From positions 641,001 to 705,000 of the forward strand of contig NZ_CP150269.1 in assembly GCF_037976825.1 (NCBI RefSeq): a stretch of 64,000 bases of DNA, written 5' to 3'. Positions 1-7,671 of this stretch are shown here, piece by piece (the stretch's first letter is position 1; every line of letters starts with the position of its first letter). The notes below the pieces were generated by a model, which had not been told where the DNA came from, ran no database searches, and saw nothing but the letters and a program-made list of their open reading frames with translations. The stretch comes from Paenibacillus sp. FSL K6-1330 (lineage in GTDB: Bacteria; Bacillota; Bacilli; Paenibacillales; Paenibacillaceae). A program made the position numbers and the translations under genes.

Positions 1-36
1 CATGAGGAATAGGTAAGCAATATTGGGTTTGAACAT
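1..36 (-). CDS. Start of an unidentified protein, cut by the window edge
   Basis: Only the first 12 codons lie in the window, reading MFKPNIAYLFLM on the minus strand. The ATG at 34-36 is preceded by a clear AAAGGAGA ribosome-binding site at about 46-53, which is why it is called despite its length. The residues are hydrophobic, so a membrane or secreted protein is possible. It is divergent from the histidine kinase that starts at 274, and the 237 bases between them hold the promoters of both. Function cannot be assigned. Confidence 0.5.
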   Translation of the reverse strand, partial: MFKPNIAYLFLM

Positions 37-193
37 GGATTCTCATCTCCTTTACATCCTAAACGGATATTTCCTGTAAAGAGTTACATAACGGGAGAAG
101 AATAAAAGAATATGTTTCCAAAGTTCTGCTTATCCCGTATATATTCATAAATGTTAAGATGAAGGCTGCCAGTTCACTTTCTATTAAGTTTAC

Positions 194-212
194 CGGCAGG
201 CTCCATCTGCCG
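194..212. other. Hairpin in the divergent intergenic region
   Basis: CGGCAG and CTGCCG form a 6-bp stem around a 7-base loop, and weaker CACTTT/AAAGTG arms flank it further out. There is no T-run, so it is not an obvious terminator. The rest of 37-273 shows nothing else that I can support. Confidence 0.3.
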
Positions 213-273
213 ATAAAAGTGATAGAATAAACGTTAGGTTACATTAAAGTGGCAGTATGATAAAAAGGGGTAT

Positions 274-1905
274 GTGATTTTGGATAATCAATGTGGTGAA
301 ATAACTGATCTGGAGATCATTCAGCAAACTAAGCAGCAGTGTATAGACAAGGGGATGGACCCGGAGCTTGTTCCAACACATACGAATCGATTGAATGATG
401 AGGTATTGGCCGCAAGGCGTGCAAAATATAAAGAGTACATTGAAGTGATACAAGTTTTCGTGAATAAGTTCCTTTCCTCCGGATCAGGAAACCCTGTCGT
501 GATTACAATTACGGATAACGAGGGATTCATTCTTGATATGGAAGGGGACCCGACCATTATAGAAACAGCCCGGTATTTGGGTATTGCCGAAGGCAACGGC
601 TATTCCCAAGTAGACGGTCCGAGCTCAATTGATCTGTGTCTCCGGTACGAACGGCCATTTACGTTGATAGGAGAGGACCATTTTCATCATATTCTTCATC
701 GCATGGCATGTTATTCGGCTCCCTTTCACGGCGAGGATGGGAAGGCGATTATAGGAACGATCTCTCTAATGACGAACAGGGAGTTTGTTCACCCGCATTT
801 GCATGCCTTGCTGTGCACGATGGCCGATTCCCTGGAACGGGAGATGGTTACCCGCAAACAGAACACGCAGTTGCAAACCCTGAATCAGGTGCTCCTCGGA
901 ACGAATCATTATGGCGTAATCATTACCGATGCAACGGGTCAAATTCTGGAGATGAACGAAACCAGCTTAAGCCTGCTGTGCAAAGGCGGCAGCGACCGAA
1001 ACCGAGCCCAATATGTGGGTCGATCGGTCTTCGGAATTAAGCCGATTGGCGAGTTTTATGAGCGGGTGATACACCGGCAGCAAATCTGCATCGGAGAAGA
1101 GCTTTCGCTTGAGATTTCTGGAAACATGAATCACTATATACTTGATGTTCAGCCTGCTTATGACCGTGAGGGACAGCTCATGCGGGTGGTAGGTTTTCTT
1201 CGTGATATTACAGAGCTGAAGCGGACGGAGGAAGTACTGCGGAATACGGAAAAGCTGGTATTTGCCGGTCAGGTTGCCGTAAGCATCGCTCATGAAGTGC
1301 GCAATCCTCTCACCACAGTGAAGGGAATGCTCCAGTTAGCGAATAAGGACGCCTGCCTTCGGCACTATGACCTGATTATGTCGGAGCTGGAGCGGGCTAA
1401 TCTGATGGTAGGGGAATTTATGATTCTGGGAAAGCCCCAGGCTGCGGTTTTTAAGCTAGAGGACTGCGGTGAAATTCTGACAGAGGTGCTCCACTTGTTT
1501 GCCATTCAGGCGGAGCTTAGCGGGATCGACATGACCCAATGCATCGGGCAGCATGCAACGATTCTATGTGACCGGAATCAGATTAAGCAGGTATTTCTTA
1601 ATATTCTGAAGAATGCGATGGAAGCCTTGCCGCATGGCGGGAACATTCACATTCATCTGGATGTGCAGGAAGGATATCAACGCGTGATTTTTACGGATAA
1701 CGGCTCCGGCATGACGGATGATGTGCTTCAGCGGATTGGGGAGCCTTTTCATACGACCAAGCCGGACGGCAATGGCCTTGGTATTATGATCGTCCACCGG
1801 ATCATGGAGAGCCACAATGGCCGGATTGTCATCCGGAGTGAGGAAGAGCGGGGAACATCGGTCGAAATAAGTCTGCCGATCTCGAGTCAGAGCCCATCTA
1901 GTTAA
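274..1905 (+). CDS. PAS-domain sensor histidine kinase
   Basis: A 543-residue signalling kinase with no membrane segment, so probably cytoplasmic. The first 200 residues resemble the GAF-like sensor region of AcoR-type regulators. A PAS domain follows at about 210-315. The HisKA phosphoacceptor box lies at about 325-390, with His340 in the motif SIAHEVRNP. The ATPase domain shows an N box (NILKNAMEAL), DNGSGM and GNGLGIMI. Overall it is closest in type to sporulation kinases such as KinA/KinE, which phosphorylate Spo0F; that role is inferred. No response regulator lies beside it. The start may be GTG at 274 or TTG at 280; the AAAAGGGG at 263-270 spaces better to 280. Confidence 0.85.
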   Translation: MILDNQCGEITDLEIIQQTKQQCIDKGMDPELVPTHTNRLNDEVLAARRAKYKEYIEVIQVFVNKFLSSGSGNPVVITITDNEGFILDMEGDPTIIETARYLGIAEGNGYSQVDGPSSIDLCLRYERPFTLIGEDHFHHILHRMACYSAPFHGEDGKAIIGTISLMTNREFVHPHLHALLCTMADSLEREMVTRKQNTQLQTLNQVLLGTNHYGVIITDATGQILEMNETSLSLLCKGGSDRNRAQYVGRSVFGIKPIGEFYERVIHRQQICIGEELSLEISGNMNHYILDVQPAYDREGQLMRVVGFLRDITELKRTEEVLRNTEKLVFAGQVAVSIAHEVRNPLTTVKGMLQLANKDACLRHYDLIMSELERANLMVGEFMILGKPQAAVFKLEDCGEILTEVLHLFAIQAELSGIDMTQCIGQHATILCDRNQIKQVFLNILKNAMEALPHGGNIHIHLDVQEGYQRVIFTDNGSGMTDDVLQRIGEPFHTTKPDGNGLGIMIVHRIMESHNGRIVIRSEEERGTSVEISLPISSQSPSS

Positions 1906-1950
1906 GCTGATTAACTATTAAGGTTATGCAGAATTATGCGGATTAACAGA

Positions 1951-2012
1951 AACAGCGCTGACCATGCCGGTCCTTGAACCTCAAGGACAGGGCGCGTCAG
2001 CGCTGTTTGTTG
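1951..2012. terminator. Bidirectional terminator between the kinase and trmO
   Basis: A 12-bp perfect stem (AACAGCGCTGAC with GTCAGCGCTGTT) encloses a second 8-bp stem (GTCCTTGA/TCAAGGAC). It lies between two convergent genes and can serve both. Confidence 0.75.
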
Positions 2013-2032
2013 TATGATGAAGTACTTAATCA

Positions 2033-2491
2033 TTATTCCCAGTAACGGGACATGATGTCCGTAGCCCATTCGGGCTGCTTGGTCTTTGTCTTCGGCAAAA
2101 ATTCCTCCATGACAGGCTTGATATCAACGACGGGAGTCCCGTCTATGGCATCCAGCCCTTTCACGAAAACGGACCTGCCCTCTCTGCTTACCAACTCCAC
2201 CATGGTGGCTCCTAGCTTGTTGGGGCGGTTTTTGCCCCGCTGGGCGAAGATACCGACCTTGGGAAAGCTCGGATTATTTCGCGGATGTCTCGCCGCGTAC
2301 TGGATGCTGTCGTCCTGGACGAGATGGAATACATAGATGATTTCAAGGTGGCTGAACGTTTCAATCCCATCCAGGGAGCATTCATCCCATTCTTTGCCCA
2401 GCTTGATCTCCGAGATAACATCCCCCCAGTAATCATCCTGAATCGCCTTTCTTTCGTTATGGATCGTTCCGATCGCCTGTATCGTATACAT
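2033..2491 (-). CDS. trmO: tRNA (N6-threonylcarbamoyladenosine-37) methyltransferase TrmO
   Basis: A 152-residue member of the YaeB/TrmO family, which uses S-adenosylmethionine to methylate t6A at position 37 of some tRNAs. Family signatures are the N-terminal IGTIHNERK, the central ARHPRNNP and the FAQRGKNRPNKLG segment. The length fits the short form, which lacks the C-terminal extension of the E. coli protein. It sits just downstream of the AraC regulator on the same strand with about 20 bases between them, so the two are probably co-transcribed. Confidence 0.85.
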   Translation of the reverse strand: MYTIQAIGTIHNERKAIQDDYWGDVISEIKLGKEWDECSLDGIETFSHLEIIYVFHLVQDDSIQYAARHPRNNPSFPKVGIFAQRGKNRPNKLGATMVELVSREGRSVFVKGLDAIDGTPVVDIKPVMEEFLPKTKTKQPEWATDIMSRYWE

Positions 2492-2510
2492 GCTGTTTCC
2501 TCCTTCAGGT

Positions 2511-3311
2511 TTATCGTTCCTTTATATAAACTTCTGGTGTTTTACCGATCACCGCTTTAAAATCCCGGATAAAATGCGACTGGTCATAATAACCCATGTC
2601 CATGGCCAGCTCCAGCACATCCTGATGATCAAGGCCTTCAAGCATCTCGGCGACATTCTGCAGTCGGTACAGGCGAATCACCCATTTAGGGTTTACCCCG
2701 ACGTATTGCTTGAACAGGCGCTGAAGTGATCTCGGGCTCATCTGGAACCATTCGTAAACCTGCTCGACCCGAATGATGTCCCGGTTGTGATGAATCCGAT
2801 CAATGATGGTATGAATCCGTTCGATCTGTTCATCTTCTTCGGGAAGAACGCGGCGAATAAGCTCCTCCATGTACCTAACCTTTTGCTCCGGTTCCTCTGC
2901 GGTCAATAGCTGCTGCTCCAGCGTATAGGGCTCGGCTTGGAGAATCTCCATGGTCCCTATGGAGGAATCCGTCAAACGGTCCATGGACGTGTTTACGAAC
3001 GGATAGAACCCGCCGGGTCTGAACTTGATTCCGAATACTTGTCCAATGCCTTCCAGATGGTGGGAATGCCTGGTGCTGGATACGCCATAAAAAGCGGTTC
3101 GATGGGGCTGAACCACCAAGTTGGCGCAAGGATTAGGAACAACATCCTGCAGATGAGGCTCCTGATCGGTTAAATCCCAATGAATGATCCAGTAATGCTT
3201 GATGAAATAGGAAAGGTCCTTGGATGGGGGAACTCGCAGGAGCTGGAACTTCTCTCCGGCTCTGTTCATGTTCAAAATGCCGAGGCTGGACTGATGAGGA
3301 TGCTGAATCAT
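2511..3311 (-). CDS. AraC-family transcriptional regulator
   Basis: An N-terminal DUF6597-like sensor domain (about residues 15-130) is followed by a C-terminal AraC helix-turn-helix domain with RSLQRLFKQYVGVNPKWVIR and the second-helix motif DMGYYDQSHFIRDFK. The reading frame extends upstream to 3374, but the ATG at 3311 has a GGAGGTG site 11 bases before it and is preferred, giving 266 residues. The ligand is unknown. It is divergent from the AHSA1-type gene at 3523 and next to trmO, either of which it might control. Confidence 0.8.
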   Translation of the reverse strand: MIQHPHQSSLGILNMNRAGEKFQLLRVPPSKDLSYFIKHYWIIHWDLTDQEPHLQDVVPNPCANLVVQPHRTAFYGVSSTRHSHHLEGIGQVFGIKFRPGGFYPFVNTSMDRLTDSSIGTMEILQAEPYTLEQQLLTAEEPEQKVRYMEELIRRVLPEEDEQIERIHTIIDRIHHNRDIIRVEQVYEWFQMSPRSLQRLFKQYVGVNPKWVIRLYRLQNVAEMLEGLDHQDVLELAMDMGYYDQSHFIRDFKAVIGKTPEVYIKER

Positions 3312-3522
3312 GGATACAAAAACACCTCCGATAATCCGTAACAGGCCAGGATCGATGGACCACTTGGCCCTCACACGGGACTTGTGCTTGAAGTGATTCT
3401 GCAGGTTGCAGCCTGTCGCATTTTTACAATACTTGGATCGCAGCTTCTTGATAACATCATCATATCACAGGAGGACAAGCCGGTCTTACTGCGTATTTCA
3501 TGGATGGTAGGAGGAAACTAAA

Positions 3523-3975
3523 ATGGAGCCGTTACATTATGAGTTTTATATCGGTGCTTCGCCGGAGAAGGTATGGGATGTCTTAACTTTGCCGGAGGGA
3601 ACTCGGGCCACCTTTTTCGGGAGCGAGCTGAGATCTTCATTTGAAATCGGGGAGCCTTACGCTTATGTGGGTCCGGGGAATGACGGAGAGGAGACGGTTC
3701 ATGTCTATGGGAAGGTTCTGGCTTATGAGCCGCAGAAGAGACTGAGTCTGTCCGAACATCCGGGTCCGTCGTATTACGCGAATCATGAGGAGCTGGAGTC
3801 TCGGATTACGTTCACCCTCGAGCCGGTAGGGAATTGTACCAAGCTGACGCTCGTCAATGATCAATACACGCCGGATCATCCGTCCCGCGCCAAGGCGGCG
3901 GACAGCTGGTGGATGGTCATGAGCATTCTGAAGACCTATGCGGAGACGGGGGAGACCCTGGATCTGGGCTGGTAG
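3523..3975 (+). CDS. SRPBCC / AHSA1-domain protein
   Basis: A 150-residue START-like protein. The opening YEFYIGASPEKVWDVLT and the closing segment with DSWWMVMSILKTYAETG are typical of the activator-of-Hsp90-ATPase-like (AHSA1) family, which forms a hydrophobic-pocket fold. Bacterial members often accompany AraC or ArsR regulators; here the AraC gene is divergent. The substrate is unknown. An AGGAGGAAAC site precedes the ATG. A terminator follows at 4081. Confidence 0.8.
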   Translation: MEPLHYEFYIGASPEKVWDVLTLPEGTRATFFGSELRSSFEIGEPYAYVGPGNDGEETVHVYGKVLAYEPQKRLSLSEHPGPSYYANHEELESRITFTLEPVGNCTKLTLVNDQYTPDHPSRAKAADSWWMVMSILKTYAETGETLDLGW

Positions 3976-4080
3976 CCTCATGGTGAATAATCGGCATATG
4001 GTCGATCGAATCCAAGCATGCCCGGACCGCGCACCGTGCGCATGATTTATGGATTCGTTATATATTAAAGAAAGCCTGTT

Positions 4081-4106
4081 AAAGAGCCGTAATGGCTCTT
4101 TTTTTG
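4081..4106 (+). terminator. Intrinsic terminator after the AHSA1 gene
   Basis: AAAGAGCC and GGCTCTTT pair around a 5-base loop and run into seven T residues. A GC-rich palindrome, GCGCACCGTGCGC, lies just upstream at about 4029-4041. Confidence 0.85.
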
Positions 4107-4175
4107 TAGGGAATTATAGGTGGCAGGCAGCAGGGGTGGAATTGAAAAGTAATGAATCCCGCTGGCCAATTTCAC

Positions 4176-4203
4176 TTGCCAAATATTCGATAGTGGGTAT
4201 GAT
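4176..4203 (+). promoter_or_regulatory. Probable SigA promoter for the GGDEF-like gene
   Basis: TTGCCA at 4176-4181 and TATGAT at 4198-4203 are separated by 16 bases. They lie about 70 bases upstream of the ATG at 4272. Confidence 0.5.
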
Positions 4204-4271
4204 TTAAGTATCCATGCCGGCTTGCCGATAAGCGGCTTCTCGGCAATGGGAAAGATGGGAGTGAAGGAGAC

Positions 4272-5603
4272 ATGACGGAGCGGAGGCAACTCCCTGTCCA
4301 GCAAATTCGTATCGGTATTATCGGAACCCAGACGATCGTTGAAAAAATCATGAAGGTCATTGAAACCTTTCCTTCCTTTGACCCCGTGCCGCTTGTTTTT
4401 CAGGATGATGACGAAGCGCCGGCACTGGCTGAGCGGATCGGAGGCGAGGTTGAGGTATTGTTCCTCTCGGATCCGCTGTCCCAGCGCAAGGTGAAGGAGC
4501 TCGGACAGGTCACAATCCCTGTGCATTATGTCCCCGTCACGGACGCGGGTTTATATAAAGCGCTGTTCCATGCCGGGCAGCGGGGAAGACTGGCTGGTGG
4601 CATATCGGTGGATACTTTAACCGAGACGATGGTGGTCCGGACGATAAGGGATCTGGGTATCCCGGCTGTACAAGCTGTTATTTACGATGGACCGGCTTAT
4701 GCCCCGAAGAGGAATCTGATTGATTTTCACCGTCTTCAATATAAATCCGGCGGTTGCTCTGCTGCGTTCACGGGCGTAGAATCGGTGGCCCATGAGCTGA
4801 CGAGGCTTGGGGTCCCTAATGAATGGCTGCTGCCTTCCGATCAGGATATCGTGGTATCGCTCGAGCGGGCTTTGCTGTCCACGGCATCCCGCCGTAGCAG
4901 GGAAGGCCAGATCGTGGTCGGGATGATTAATATAGACGATTTCGGAACCCAGGCGTTAAGACGGAATAATGAGCACGAGGTGCAGAAGCTGAAGCTGGAT
5001 ATTCACCGGATGGTGCTCGATTATGTGGAATCGCTGGATGGCTATCTGACCCATCTGGGCGGTGACGAGTATCTGTTCTTCACGACGCGCGGCATCTTTG
5101 AACGGGAAACCGGAGGTTACAAAACGATTCCCTTGGCTAAAGACGTGAACAAAACCTATGGTATTTCGCTCAGCATCGGCATGGGATTCGGCCAGTCGGC
5201 CAGCATGGCGGGAACCAATGCGCGCATCGCGATGCGGAAATCCAAGGAAGTTGGCGGCAACGCCTGCTTTATTGTCCGGGAGGATGGAACGCTGATAGGA
5301 CCGCTGGAGATGGCCGACCCTGTGCAGGAGGTGCTGTCCTTTACAGATGCAGAGCTGATCAAGCGGGCAGAGGACGCGGGTATGACGAGTGCCTATTTGA
5401 GCAAGCTGCTGAACCAGCGTGCCCGTTCGGGTAAATATGAATACAAGGTCCACGAGCTCGCTCACCTGCTGGACATTACCGTCCGCAGTGCACATCGGCT
5501 GCTCCAGCTGTGGACCGACAACGACTTGGTCGAGATTGCCGGAATCGAGAAGGTGCCGAGGGGGAGACCAAGGCAGATTTTCAGATTTACGTTTTTGGAA
5601 TAG
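4272..5603 (+). CDS. GGDEF/GTP-cyclohydrolase-III-like protein with C-terminal winged helix
   Basis: A 443-residue protein in three parts. Residues 10-150 look like a Rossmann-type receiver or PrpR-like sensor. About 215-345 is a nucleotidyl-cyclase-like fold with NIDDFG, then LGGDEYLFF in place of GGDEF, and a GISLSIGMGFG strand; this resembles archaeal GTP cyclohydrolase III as much as diguanylate cyclases. About 360-443 looks like a winged helix ending GRPRQIFRFTFLE. It could be a nucleotide-sensing transcription factor; cyclase activity cannot be judged. GGAGTGAAGGAG precedes the ATG. A near copy of its last 14 codons lies at 7149-7190. Confidence 0.6.
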   Translation: MTERRQLPVQQIRIGIIGTQTIVEKIMKVIETFPSFDPVPLVFQDDDEAPALAERIGGEVEVLFLSDPLSQRKVKELGQVTIPVHYVPVTDAGLYKALFHAGQRGRLAGGISVDTLTETMVVRTIRDLGIPAVQAVIYDGPAYAPKRNLIDFHRLQYKSGGCSAAFTGVESVAHELTRLGVPNEWLLPSDQDIVVSLERALLSTASRRSREGQIVVGMINIDDFGTQALRRNNEHEVQKLKLDIHRMVLDYVESLDGYLTHLGGDEYLFFTTRGIFERETGGYKTIPLAKDVNKTYGISLSIGMGFGQSASMAGTNARIAMRKSKEVGGNACFIVREDGTLIGPLEMADPVQEVLSFTDAELIKRAEDAGMTSAYLSKLLNQRARSGKYEYKVHELAHLLDITVRSAHRLLQLWTDNDLVEIAGIEKVPRGRPRQIFRFTFLE

Positions 5604-5627
5604 CGCTGTGAAATTGCTTTGGAACGG

Positions 5628-5665
5628 GCGCCCCTTTCGTTACGCGACGAAAGGAGGCGCTTTTT
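5628..5665 (+). terminator. Intrinsic terminator after the GGDEF-like gene
   Basis: A 13-bp stem built from GCGCC and CCTTTCGT arms (one bulged A) is followed by five T residues. Confidence 0.85.
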
Positions 5666-6015
5666 CTGCGCTGTTTTGAACGAAAAAGGCAAGTATATGC
5701 CATATCGACATGGCGAATACGTTCCAGGTTCCATCAATGCGGGGATATAAAGTGACTTTTTAAGGTATTCCGCGAAATGACAGGCTATCTGCCGGGAGAG
5801 TTCCGGAAAAGCTGCAGGCTAGATTGAACCTACCGGTGTGCATTGACCATGACGTTCGTACTTACCGTGTGCGGCAAAGCGATGCATGGAGAGGGCAAAG
5901 GCTTCTTGGAGAAAAAGGCCCGGCCTTGATAAATTTCTTTAGCGCTTGCAACCTTCCAGATGATGGAACCGTTAGTAGATAAAATGGAAAATATTTATCT
6001 TCAGGGGGTTGAAGT
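5666..6015. other. 350-base intergenic stretch, nothing identified
   Basis: No reading frame with a ribosome-binding site, no strong hairpin and no convincing paired promoter hexamers were seen. It must hold the promoter of the DUF4349 gene. Confidence 0.4.
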
Positions 6016-7110
6016 ATGAGAAAACCGGGTTCATGGATTGCTGCTTTGATGCTTATCGTATTGCTGGTCGGCGGCTGCTCTTCGGGTTCTCAAGACAAAA
6101 GCGCTGGAGGGGCCACGGCTGTCGAATCGCAAGAAACAACGGTGGATCAAGCCTCAAACAAAACAGATGGAGGTGAGGCGGAAGCCAAAAACGAAATGGC
6201 GGTGACGAGCAAGAAGAGCGTCGAGGAGCCGGCATCGGCGGATGCCGAGCTTCCGAATATGTCATCGTCTGCCCAGGCTTCCGGCGCAGGGTTTAATTCG
6301 CAGGATTTATCAGCCGGGCTCAACAAAAAGCTGATGTACAAAGCGAATATCGTGATGGAGATTCAGGACTATGGAAAAGCGCAGTCGGAAGTCCGGAACA
6401 CAGTGGCGCTTTCTGGCGGTTATATTGTTAATTTCAGCGAAACCCAGTCCAGCAGCGAAAAAGGCGGCACGTTTATTGTGAAAGTTCCTGCAAACGATTT
6501 CTCCTCCTTTTTAAACCGTTTGGAGAACATTGCGCATGAAAACCTGCAGCGAAGCATTGAAGGGCAGGACGTGACTGAGGAATACGTCGATTTGGAATCC
6601 AGGCTCAAGGCCAAACAAATCATGGAGGAGCAGTACGTCGCCTTCATGAAAAAAGCGACCAAAACGGCCGACCTTGTCGCTTTTGCCAACGAGCTGGAGC
6701 GCATCCAATCGGAAATCGAGCAGATGAAAGGCCGAATGCGTTACATTGACCAAAACGTGTCTTATTCCACGGTAGAAATCAGGCTTTACGAGACGCCACA
6801 AAAAAAGGATGATCCCAAAACGTCCGCCATTCAGGCACCGCTCGGGCAGCGGATTTCCCAAGCTTTTCAGGGCAGCATCGACGTGATCACCATCATCGTC
6901 CAATGGATTATCGTCATCCTTTCCGGCTCGCTTCCCGTATTGTTCATCGCGGTCTTCGTTCTGCTCATCCTATGGCTGGCGCGAAGATCAGGGCAGCGGA
7001 AACGGGAAGAGGTAGTCCGTAAACGAAAGCTGCTCAATAACGGGCCGGCATCTGAGCAAGGGCATCCGGAAGACCAAAAGGACGAGGAAAAACGAATGAA
7101 AGACGAATAA
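6016..7110 (+). CDS. DUF4349-domain lipoprotein
   Basis: A 364-residue membrane protein. The signal sequence ends in a lipobox LVGG-C with Cys21 as the lipidation site. A Ser/Ala/Glu-rich linker runs to about residue 100. The DUF4349 region follows at about 108-320, with predicted coiled coil around 180-245. A C-terminal membrane segment (about 290-325) is followed by a basic, charged tail. Family members are cell-envelope proteins of unknown function. The gene is bounded by the intact 3' end of the previous gene on the left and by a second copy of that 3' end on the right, which suggests it was inserted here. Confidence 0.8.
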   Translation: MRKPGSWIAALMLIVLLVGGCSSGSQDKSAGGATAVESQETTVDQASNKTDGGEAEAKNEMAVTSKKSVEEPASADAELPNMSSSAQASGAGFNSQDLSAGLNKKLMYKANIVMEIQDYGKAQSEVRNTVALSGGYIVNFSETQSSSEKGGTFIVKVPANDFSSFLNRLENIAHENLQRSIEGQDVTEEYVDLESRLKAKQIMEEQYVAFMKKATKTADLVAFANELERIQSEIEQMKGRMRYIDQNVSYSTVEIRLYETPQKKDDPKTSAIQAPLGQRISQAFQGSIDVITIIVQWIIVILSGSLPVLFIAVFVLLILWLARRSGQRKREEVVRKRKLLNNGPASEQGHPEDQKDEEKRMKDE

Positions 7111-7145
7111 CGGCAGGAGCAGACCCGCATCAAAAAACGCACATA

Positions 7146-7208
7146 AAATCCAGAGGAAGGCCAAGGCAAATCTTCAGATTTGTGTTTCTGGAATATGGTA
7201 TCATATTT
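7146..7208 (+). pseudogene. Displaced 3' end of a GGDEF-like regulator gene
   Basis: Read from 7149 the frame gives SRGRPRQIFRFVFLE and then runs on to a stop after 7208. RGRPRQIFRF and FLE match the last residues of the protein encoded at 4272-5603, with one difference (Val for Thr). Seven of the fourteen codons from the first Arg differ only synonymously, so the piece was once a selected coding sequence and is not a recent copy. No start or upstream part of such a gene is present. Confidence 0.65.
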
Positions 7209-7237
7209 GTACTATAATGGAATTCGAGGTGGTTGTG

Positions 7238-7372
7238 ATGAATAAAACGAAGGTCAAATTTACTCGCGTTGAGAAAATCGTCATCTTCACGATGTTGGGG
7301 CTGGCAGCCTCCTTTATCATTGCCTTCCTCGTGCTTCGACACATCGTGCTGAACGTTTCGTTTGCTCCCTGA
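7238..7372 (+). CDS. 44-residue single-pass membrane peptide
   Basis: The frame reads a basic N-terminus (MNKTKVKFTRVEK), one hydrophobic segment of about 22 residues and a short tail ending NVSFAP. A GAGGTGG site at 7226-7232 precedes the start (GTG at 7235 or ATG at 7238). A perfect TATAAT lies at 7213-7218, and a terminator overlaps the stop codon, so this looks like a complete monocistronic unit. The family is not recognised. The predicted topology is N-in by the positive-inside rule. Confidence 0.6.
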   Translation: MNKTKVKFTRVEKIVIFTMLGLAASFIIAFLVLRHIVLNVSFAP

Positions 7373-7390
7373 GATCAGGGGGCTTTTTTT
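7364..7390 (+). terminator. Terminator overlapping the end of the 44-residue gene
   Basis: GCTCCCT pairs with GGGGGC (one G-T wobble) and runs into seven T residues; the stop codon is inside the stem. Confidence 0.7.
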
Positions 7391-7510
7391 AGTATAAACA
7401 TTCGAGGCTTAGCATCCTTATCTCGCAAGAAAAACTTCCTCTAAACGCGGTCTGTCTACTGAGAAAGTACGTCGATAGACGTTTTTCTTATGCTGTCATG
7501 AAGATGGTTG

Positions 7511-7570
7511 CAGCTCGACCGCCGGGGGGTGAAAGTCCCCGTTTCCCGGAAGCAAGTCTGCGAGTATAAT
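7511..7570 (+). other. GC-rich structured stretch upstream of the epimerase operon
   Basis: CCGG arms enclose a GGGG-TGAAAGT-CCCC hairpin. A loop of this type recalls parts of domain I of some group II introns, but no other intron part or reverse transcriptase is present. A TATAAT at 7565-7570 follows, and a TAAAGAC/GTCTTTA hairpin (about 7589-7617) and an inverted repeat TGATGA-N7-TCATCA (7633-7651) lie in the presumed leader. Any regulatory role is a guess. Confidence 0.3.
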
Positions 7571-7671
7571 GGCACATCGCTGCCTATTTAAAGACGATTT
7601 AAAGATTTGTCTTTATATCAAGCGAGGCCGTATGATGAGGATGAATCATCAATCGGAGGAGGAGATTGTTC

